Assembly: GCF_040712315.1 (NCBI RefSeq)
Contig: NC_134023.1
Location: 16,997,442 to 17,061,441, forward strand
Direction: 5' to 3'
DNA: 64,000 nt
Source of the DNA: Castanea sativa
Lineage: Eukaryota > Streptophyta > Magnoliopsida > Fagales > Fagaceae
Shown: positions 55,669 through 64,000 of the stretch, one piece after another
Layout of the letters: the number at the start of each line of letters is the position of its first letter
Position numbering within the stretch: position 1 is the first letter of the stretch
The notes under the pieces: generated by a model
What the model saw: the letters and a program-made list of their open reading frames with translations, nothing else
What the model was told of the DNA's origin: nothing
Database searches by the model: none
Made by a program: the position numbers and the translations under genes

Positions 55669-58600
55669 ATGGAGGAGGACGGTAATCAATGGCATGACCC
55701 ACTTCTTCTTACCGACGTTTCTTGGCAAAACCAAAGCTCCAGTTCTTACTCTCACTCACCCTCTCACTCTCACTGTAAGTTCTTTCAATTTCACTTTTCT
55801 CTCTCCTCACAAATCTTTTCATGAACATTCTCTCACTTCTTAATCTCCCTCTCTTTCATTTCTTTTACAGACAATTCGCCTCCTTTGCCCAGCTATCATA
55901 TGCAAACTTCTACTATGGCTGATCAAGATCCATATGAGGGTAATGTGGCTAAGATCTTTGTACTTATATAACTCATTTTTCTTTGCTTTCTCTGCAATAC
56001 CATGCTTTAGAATTGTGTAATGGGTCAATTTCAAAATTAAAGCTTGGATGCTATAAGTAGGCCAAAAAATCCAATGACCCATTTGACAATTTTGTGGCTA
56101 AGATCTTTGTACCTGTTCTTCTACTCATTTTTCTTTGCTTTCTTTACAAAATCGTACTTCAGAATTGTGTAAAATGCTAATCACGATAGTGGGTCAATTT
56201 CAAAATTAAAGCTTGGTTGCTAATTAGTAGGGGGAAATTCTTATGACCCAGTTGATAATTATGTGGCTAAGATCTTTGTACCTATTCTTCTACTCATTTT
56301 TCTTTGTTTTCTTTATAAAACCATGCTTTAGAATTGTGTAAAATGCTAATCATGAAGTCATGATAATGGGTCTATTCCAAAATTAAAGCTCGGATGCTAT
56401 TAATAGGGGAAAATTGCAATAACCCAGTTGACAATTAGTGGCTAAGATCCTTTGTACATATTCTTCTACTCATTTGTCTTTGCTTTCTTTACAAAACCAT
56501 ACTTTAGAGTTGTGTAAAATGCAAATCATGGTAATGGGTATGTTTATTTTTGGGCAAATTTTTAAGCTTGGATGCTATTAGTATGGGAAAATTCCAATGA
56601 AAAATATGTGATTAATGGTTAAAATTAATGGGGTCGTTTTCACTTTAGGGTGTGTGTTTTCAAATCTACATTAGGGTCATGGTTTTTTAATATGTAGAAC
56701 TTTTTTCAGGTCGGTCCATGTTGGGATTTTCCATCACATCTCCGGATTTGGTTATTTGTGCCGGATCACCAGATATTCCTGGAAACATCTATGGAGATTC
56801 TCAGTTTTTGGAGAATAAATGCCATCAGAACATAGGGAATTCTATAGAGCTATCTTTAGAGAACGGCATCAATGGGTCTGAAATTGTAGATGTCCCTAAG
56901 ACCCCAGCTGTAAAGTTCTCTACAACATTGTGCCAAACATTTAAAGAAGAATTGTCACCCGGGGCCTCTTTTGAGCTTCATCCAGAGCCCTTAATGGAGG
57001 ACGGCTCGACAAGAGATCAACTTCCAGTATTAAGCATTAATGTGGGGTCTAAAGATAAGGCTGTAACTTTAGGTGATGTGAACTTTTTGGAGGACAATGA
57101 TTTCGAGGGCGGTGATATTGTAAGGACAGACTGTATAGGTCTGCCGCTGTACCAGTCTGCGCGCTCTGGGAACCTTTCATACCATTTTCGATCATTGGAG
57201 TCTGGCAATTATGTTGTTGATCTTCACTTTGCAGAGATTGTGTTCATAAACGGCCCTCCCAGGATGAGACTGTTTGATGTCTATGTACAAGAGAAGAAGG
57301 TTAGAAGCCATTGAAAATGAGACACCAATAGATTTCTTTTCAAAAGAAATGGTGAATTATAAAGAATAGTTTCTTTATCTGACACTGTCAATTTATTGTT
57401 ATGCAGGTTGTTTCCTGCCTGGATATATATGCTCGTGTAGGAGGGAATGAACCTCTAGTTGTCTCTGGCCTTCATACTTTTGTTGATGATGAAAAGGGTC
57501 TGTCCATTAGATTGGAAGGAGTGATTGGGCGCCCAATTCTCTGCGGCATTTCCATAAAGAAAGATTTTCCTGCTAGTAAGTTGTCTTGTTCTTACGGGTC
57601 ATCTTGGTTTCAAATTTTGTTCTACAAGTTGAGATTCAGCTAGTCCTTTTCCAAATTCTGACGAGTAAAAGTTTGATGTCAGATTCCAGAGAAGTTGAAT
57701 TGCTCAAAGTCATGGCAGAGTCTCAAGTGGCAGAAAGTGAGCCACCCAAAGTAATACCTCTTTCCGAAAATGAGCAGTTTTTGATTAATAAGAATAAAAG
57801 CTAGGATGACTTATTTATTTATTAACAATTCCATTGTAGGATAATGGTGACTTCAATGCGAAAGGAGATTATCAAAAAGTCCAACAAGATTTTCAGTGTC
57901 AAAAAGAGGAACTAGCAGAGACAAGAAGAATGTTGGAGGAACTTAAGAGGGAGAACCAAGCTAAGACAATGGAATGCCAAGAAGCCTGGAAGTCTTTAAA
58001 GGAGCTCCAGAATGAGCTCATGCGCAAGTCAATGCATGTTGGATCTTTGGGTACGGAAATATCTTTCTGTGGGTCTAGGCTGTTTAAATGATTGCAAATG
58101 CTGTATTGATGTTTGTTTGTTTGTTTGCAGCTTTTGCCATTGAGGGGCAAGTGAAAGAGAAGAGCAAATGGTTTTCATCATTGAGAGACTTGACAAGAAA
58201 ACTTAAGGTACTGAAACCATAATTAGTGCTTCAGACAGGGAAAATGCTACTACAACTATGTTTCTTTGATCATATATAAATAGTATTTTATTGCTTTAAT
58301 AAATGTCATTTAACAGCTCTTGAAAATGGAACACATCACACTGGTGGAGGAGGCAAGGGAATATAAGAAGTGTCTTGAAGATATGGATGAAATAAGGGCT
58401 ACCATCCACTCAGCAAGTAATTTAGCATGCTCACATGTTCTAGTTTCCAATTACAAGTCCATGTATGAAATCCTTTTTTTAAACTCTCACTGTATTCATT
58501 TTTCTTTCTGGCATTAGTTAACCAGCGACTAGATTTACATGAAGACCTTAAGATTAAATTTATGGAAGGGGCCAAGGAACGAAAAGAACTTTACAACAAG

Positions 58601-61600
58601 GTTTTGGAGTTGAAAGGTAAACTGTAAGTTCGATATGCAAACTAGCCAGATTACCGAAGGAGAGCTTACTGACATCAATTGTGCTTACTTGCAGGAAACA
58701 TAAGGGTCTTTTGCCGGTGTAGGCCTCTAAACACTGAAGAAATTTCAGTAGGAGCTTCAATGGCTATTGATTTTGAATCTGCTAAAGATGGTGAACTCAC
58801 TGTAAGATCAAATGGGGCCTCTAGAAGGACCTTTAAGTTCGATTCTGTATTTGGCCCTCAAGCAACCCAAGGTAATTACAGGTCAATTTAAGGGAAAAGG
58901 TTGATTATTTGGATTAATCAATAGCACATTTAATGCTGACAATGTATTTCTTGTATGTCTAGCTGATATTTTCCAAGACACAGCTCCATTTGCGACCTCA
59001 GTTCTAGATGGGTACAATGTCTGCATATTTGCTTATGGGCAGACTGGAACAGGAAAAACTTTTACAATGGAGGGTACAGAAGATGCTCGGGGAGTAAATT
59101 TTAGGACTCTCGAGGAACTGTTTCGAATAATTAGTGAGCGACAGAAGCTATGTCGATATGATGTATCTGTAAGCGTCTTAGAAGTCTATAATGAGCAAAT
59201 ACGAGATTTGTTGGTCTCAGGAGCTCAGCCTGGAGTTGCTGCAAAAAGGTAAGCCAGGAGATGGTTAGCCATTTTCCATGTAATCCTTACCTTTTCCACT
59301 CAAAACTGGTGAAGGAATGGTTGTATTTTTCTTTGTAAATTTCTGAAATTTTTATGTATATGGTTGTGCTATCCGCTTGGAATTTAGGAATGCGTTCTGT
59401 GCCTTTAAAAGCACCAAAAAAAAAGAAGGAATTTAGAATTTTCACTAGATCTTGAGAAGTTGCTCTTTTCCCTTGTATCAGTGGCGCTTAACTTACCTGA
59501 TTAATTTTAATTTTCCTTCAAATTTGACAGCTTGAATTGGTATTTTTGGAAGTGTAGTGATTCATCAACTTGTAGTATGTTAGCTTTTACTGCTATAACA
59601 TTGTTTACCGCTCTAAAGGCAGGCAAAGTCTGAGATTTTTAAACTAATACTAGTATTTCTTTTCCCCAATTTGTGGCTATTGTAGGCTTGAGGTAAGGCA
59701 AGTGGGTGAAGGAATACATCATGTTCCAGGACTGGTTGAGGCACATGTTAACAACATGACTGAGGTCTGGGAAGTTCTACAGACTGGCAGTAATGCAAGG
59801 GCTGTTGGCTCAACCAATGCCAATGAGCACAGCAGCCGATCCCACTGGTCTGTTTATCTTAACTTTAATTGATTCACTCAAATTTATATTTGAACAATTT
59901 GAGGTAAGAATTTTGCTGAGGGGATAGACTGGTTGTTTCATAATACAGCATACATTGTGTGATGGTGAAGGGGGAGAATTTATTGAATGGGGAATGCACA
60001 AGAAGCAAACTATGGTTGGTGGACCTGGCAGGAAGCGAGCGAGTGACCAAGACAGAAGTGCAAGGTGAACGACTCAAGGAAACCCAAAATATTAATAGAT
60101 CTCTTTCTGCACTTGGTGATGTTATATCCGCTCTGGCAATGAAAAGTCCTCACATTCCTTTCAGGTTATAAAGATACAGATTAGCATTTGCTTTATTTAA
60201 TTAACTTTAAATGTCATATTAGACTAACATGCATACTTTTGGTTTTTTTTTTTTTTGGTTAGGAACTCCAAGCTCACACACTTACTTCAAGATTCTTTAG
60301 GTACTTTCTCCAGCTTCCCCAAAGAAGTTTTATTTAAGATTTGATCCTCCTTTATTGTCCTCTATCTCATTGGCAATGATTCAATCATCATTGCCAATCT
60401 TTTAGATATATGTAGAAAGGAAAATGGATAGCCTGACAAATGGATTTGTATTGTCAGGTGGAGATTCCAAGACCCTAATGTTTGTACAGATCAGTCCTAA
60501 CGAAAATGATTTGAGTGAGACCCTCTGCTCACTGAACTTTGCAAGTAGAGTGAGAGGAATAGAATTAGGTCCAGCAAAGAGGCAGATGGACACCAGTGAA
60601 CTTCTGAAATACAAACAGATGGTATAAGAGTCCTCATATAAGCAAGTTCCTTATATAATCAGATTTATGTCAAGTTATCGTGTTTAATGTTGATTATATT
60701 CACCTACTGCATTTCAAACATTCATCAATACTTTAGGCTGAGAGAACCAAGCAAGATGTAAAGAGTAAAGATGTTCACATCAAGAAGTTGGAGGAAACAA
60801 TTCATGGAATGGATTTGAAGATAAAGGAAAGAGATCTTAAAACCAAAAACCTGCAAGACAAGGTATTGTATATGAAATAGTCTTGGAATGTGAAAATACT
60901 ATATCTTTTTCTAGAAACCAGGGAATTTACATGATTTTTTTCCTTAGTAATAATTGGTTTCATATTGAAGGTTAAAGAATTGGAATCGCAACTGCTAATT
61001 GAGAGAAAGCTAGCTCGTCAACATGTGGATACAAAGATAGCCGAGCAGCAACAAATGAAACATCAGCAAGAAGAGCAAAATGTTGCACCAATGAGGCTGC
61101 CACTTGCAACTCGACCTTTAGGAAGTCACAAGAATCTAAATGAACCAGTGAACAGTACATTGATCAAAGACCAAGTAAATCTCACCCGACCACTTTCAGA
61201 GAACAACAGCTTCAAACCACTGATGCCCATTCAACCAATTGATGGCTTTGTCAAATACATTGATCCAACAGAGAAGGAAAACAATCCTGAGACAGCTGAA
61301 CAACCCCTGATACCAAAAAGAACTGGAAGAGCCTCTATGTGCCCAATGGCCCGACGTATACCGGCAGCTCCTGCTCCAAGGCGCAACTCTTTAATCCCAT
61401 TCCCAAGTGTACCAAGCTTAGCCCCACTCCCACCACCATTGCTACTTTCCCCACCACATGAAGAAAAGAATGAAGATACGGACGGTTCTGAAGCTAACTG
61501 CTTGCATGAACAGACACCTTGTGAAAGTCCTAAAAGAATAAAACTTGGAAGTAATAAGAAGCTAAGCAGCGTATTGAGACGAAGCCTCCAAAGGAAATAT

Positions 61601-61819
61601 CAGTTGAAGTCACCAATGCAACATATTAGAAGAGGTGGTGTAAATGTTGGGATGGAGAAAGTTAGAGTCTCTATAGGAAGTAGAGGGAGACTGGGAAATA
61701 GAGTGCTACTTGGCAATACTACAAGAGTAATACCAAAAGAGTCTCAGCACAAGCAAATTCAAAAGGGAAAGGAGAGGGGTTGGAATGTTGGTGGAACTAT
61801 AGGGAGAACGGTTATTTAA
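55669..61819 (+). CDS. Malectin-domain kinesin-14 (minus-end-type kinesin), 17 exons
   Basis: Exons: 55669-55774, 55871-55939, 56710-57299, 57407-57575, 57683-57750, 57840-58050, 58131-58207, 58317-58416, 58518-58616, 58695-58871, 58963-59248, 59686-59847, 59949-60164, 60263-60300, 60458-60621, 60737-60862, 60971-61819. All are GT-AG and sum to 3507 nt, 1168 aa. Residues ~160-305 form a malectin-like (di-glucose-binding) domain; ~320-490 is coiled coil. The motor starts after the kinesin-14 neck ([15 protein letters not shown], ~494) and has P-loop GQTGTGKT (581-588), switch I SSRSH (~700), switch II DLAGSE (~730-735) and ends ~830. A coiled coil and basic Pro/Ser-rich tail follow. Arabidopsis has two such malectin kinesins. 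Expected role: microtubule-based movement or anchoring; the malectin ligand is unknown. Confidence 0.94.
55940..56709 (+). other. Intron 2 of the kinesin gene with a four-unit tandem repeat
   Basis: Units beginning GTGGCTAAGATC start at 55945, 56094, 56263 and 56438 (149-175 bp apart). Each contains a CTCATTTTTCTTTGCTTTCT-like segment and AATTAAAGCT. The first unit starts five bases inside the intron donor. Confidence 0.9.
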
Positions 61820-62434
61820 AAGTGCATGATGTTTTTATTACAAACTGACAATTAGAGGTTGTTTTCTTGAAGCCTGCATCAAGAAAAATAGAGAGTTGTG
61901 TGGATTGTTTGGGATGATTCCAATCATCCATTTGAATCCTTGTAGTACTAGTTAACCTTAAATGGATTTATTGGTGTACATATTTTAAGCTTGGCATTGG
62001 TCTGTGACACTATAAATTTATTGTTCGCAACAAAAAAAAAAAAAAAGAGTTACTGAATTTGCTTTATCTATGCATAAAGGTCCGGTGGTTCATTTGCAAT
62101 CCTTTAATTGAATTCCTTTTTTCCCATGAGATCGCCAAAGCATAGAAAGCAATTCTAGGAAGGTTTATTCTGCTTAGGGGTGCTTCTTGATTAGTGTAAT
62201 GAACAAGATGGTATTAACTGTAGGTTTGGATGCTGATTTGGTAGTATTTTAAGAGTGTTCGACAAAATGGTTAACTAGGTTTTACACAGAAAAGTTTCTA
62301 TCAAGTGTTCCTATAACCTAGATTAGACAGGACACGAACATGATGCGACATCATTTAGTGCATCCAATGCATGGAAGAACTTGACATAGGTCAAACATTT
62401 GCATAATCATTAGTGGAGTTGACTGGAATTGTTG

Positions 62435-62757
62435 GCAGCTAGAGGGCTACTCAGTTTGTGGTGGAGTTGGGCTTCTGTCAATCAATTTTTGAAGGTGATT
62501 CGGGACTTGTGTTTCAATCTCTCACTTTGGATAGTTCTCCTTGTTCGGCACATTTTATTAAAGACACTCATACTATTGCAAGTTCATTACAAGCTCATTT
62601 CTTCTCTCGTACTAGGAGGCAGGGCAACACTATAGCCTATGCCTTAGCCAAGAGAGCTAGAACATCTACTCCTTTATTAATTTGGATGAAATTTGTCCAT
62701 GGCACTTTCCCCAGACATTTTCATTTTGTAACTGCAGATTTACCTGTTTTTGATTAA
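62435..62757 (+). pseudogene. LINE-type RNase H domain fragment (RVT_3-like)
   Basis: The frame reads QFVVELGF, FEGDSGLVFQSL and later TRRQGNTIAYALAKRA before a stop at 62755-62757. This order (ELGF, EGDS, RxxNxxAxxLA) is the second half of the RNase H domain that ends many plant LINE polyproteins. A frame break sits at about 62440 and nothing upstream matches reverse transcriptase, so it is 5'-truncated. Confidence 0.8.
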
Positions 62758-64000
62758 TAAGTAATAACTACAGATTTATAATTTAGTCTATGTTGTTATT
62801 TCTTGGATAGAAAATATTGACGTAGCAAACAACCAAAATAAAATTTTTGTTTATTGCCACATTAAGGGATAAAGTGAGAAACTAATTTTTTATTTTGGCC
62901 ATTTGTCACGTCATTAATTTTGATCCAAGAGATGACGGAATGGACTAAATTGACATGACACTAAAAAGTTAAGAACCAAATTAAAATAAATGTAAAGAAT
63001 AGGGACTATATATGTAGTTTACCCTAAAATTTATATATATATATATATTGATAGATTTATGACAAAATTTATATTGCGGTGGTATGTTATGATTAGTATT
63101 AATAAAAGTGATTTCAACAATGGGCCCATATAAAAATAATAGTTTTTAATCATAACTTACCACATTTGTGAAAGAAAAATTATTAATAGTTTTGTGTGCC
63201 TAACATTAACATTTTTTTTTCTAAAATTTAATTTAGTCCATTAATTTATATTTTTAATTGGCTAATTGGTAGAGGGAAAATGTAGAAGTGGCATTATATG
63301 CAATGGTGACTCTGAGAATTCTTTTAAGGATGGTGATTAAAAAACTTAAATAATACAAAATCTAATAAAAAGAGAATTTGATTATAAAAAAAATATATGA
63401 AGTTTTACAATTTTCTTGTACAAACAAAATTAAAAAGAAAAAAATGGGCTAATGAGAAATTAAATGAGAACTAAGAATGCTGAAATGAGAGTAAGAAAAT
63501 GAGAAAGAGTTGATTCTCAAAAAAAAAAAGTGAGAAAGAGCCCAAAATGATGATAGAAAAAAGAAAAATGGAGAGAGAGAGAGAGAGAGAGAGCAATGAA
63601 TGATACATGTTGCAATTGCGAGCCAAGTCCTTGATGAGTAGAGCTCCTAGCGTCATCGATGAGAACTCACAGCCAAAACCTCTTTCTTGGTTCTGTTTTT
63701 TAGAAAAATATATATAATTGGAGCTTATTTGGTTATTTTTATGGAATTGGTCCAACGATTTAAAAATATGCATGATTAGGGGGTTTTTTTTTTATTTTTT
63801 TATTTTTGAATGAGTTTTGGCTTAATATTTTGTTCATTTGTTGTTGTTTGGTCTAATCTTATTGTTTTTAGGCTTTTTTTTTAATGTTATTTGGGCTCAT
63901 TTTTCTTATTACTTGAACTTTTATTTATGTTGCTGCTTAAGGGATTAACTATTATGTATGGAGGGCCAGTATTATTTTTGTGAGTAATGCTATAAACACA
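62758..64000. other. No gene seen
   Basis: AT-rich. A segment at 62860-63020 (with GGGACTATATATGTAGTTTA) resembles terminal sequence of small DNA transposons. A GA microsatellite lies at 63570-63592. No recognised frame. Confidence 0.5.

Overview
The window reads as nuclear DNA of a dicot (probably woody) plant. It is AT-rich, has GT-AG introns, and carries two plant-type protein genes in a background of nested LTR retrotransposons, solo LTRs, MITEs and microsatellites. The species cannot be fixed from sequence alone; a Fagales-like tree genome is only a guess.

Two host genes look intact. A wall-associated receptor kinase-like gene (minus strand, 27305 to 19053, three exons, predicted 737 aa) encodes a signal peptide, a GUB_WAK-type extracellular region, EGF modules, one membrane span and a Ser/Thr kinase. 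A malectin-domain kinesin-14 gene (plus strand, 55669 to 61819, 17 exons, predicted 1168 aa) has splice phases that agree at every junction.

Layout. 1-10311: 3' end of an old Ty3/gypsy element of Tat type (integrase tail, 91-bp hairpin array, antisense gene remnant, 3' LTR); a 6.1-kb non-autonomous gag-only LTR element (3829-9964) sits inside that LTR. 10312-19052: non-genic, with microsatellites and a diverged inverted LTR of the gag-only family. 19053-27305: the WAK-like gene, whose 4.9-kb second intron holds small retroposed insertions. 27498-30896: a broken hAT transposon ending 193 bp upstream of the WAK-like start codon. 30897-41408: solo LTRs (one nested in another), a Tourist-type MITE, a Copia remnant and simple tandem repeats. 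41409-50890: a tandem segmental duplication carrying a 5.5-kb internally deleted Tat element (43197-48746, 5-bp target duplication) and a further LTR copy. 50890-54650: a MITE, a MULE with long inverted repeats and a 1.36-kb solo LTR. 55669-61819: the kinesin. 62435-62757: a LINE RNase H fragment.

The most interesting non-host signal is the antisense gene between pol and the 3' LTR of both Tat elements. Although the two elements have diverged strongly, both keep an antisense TATA-like box and three introns at corresponding places, which points to a real spliced gene transcribed against the element. The second is the gag-only family, present as one full copy with both LTRs, one solo LTR and one old inverted LTR.
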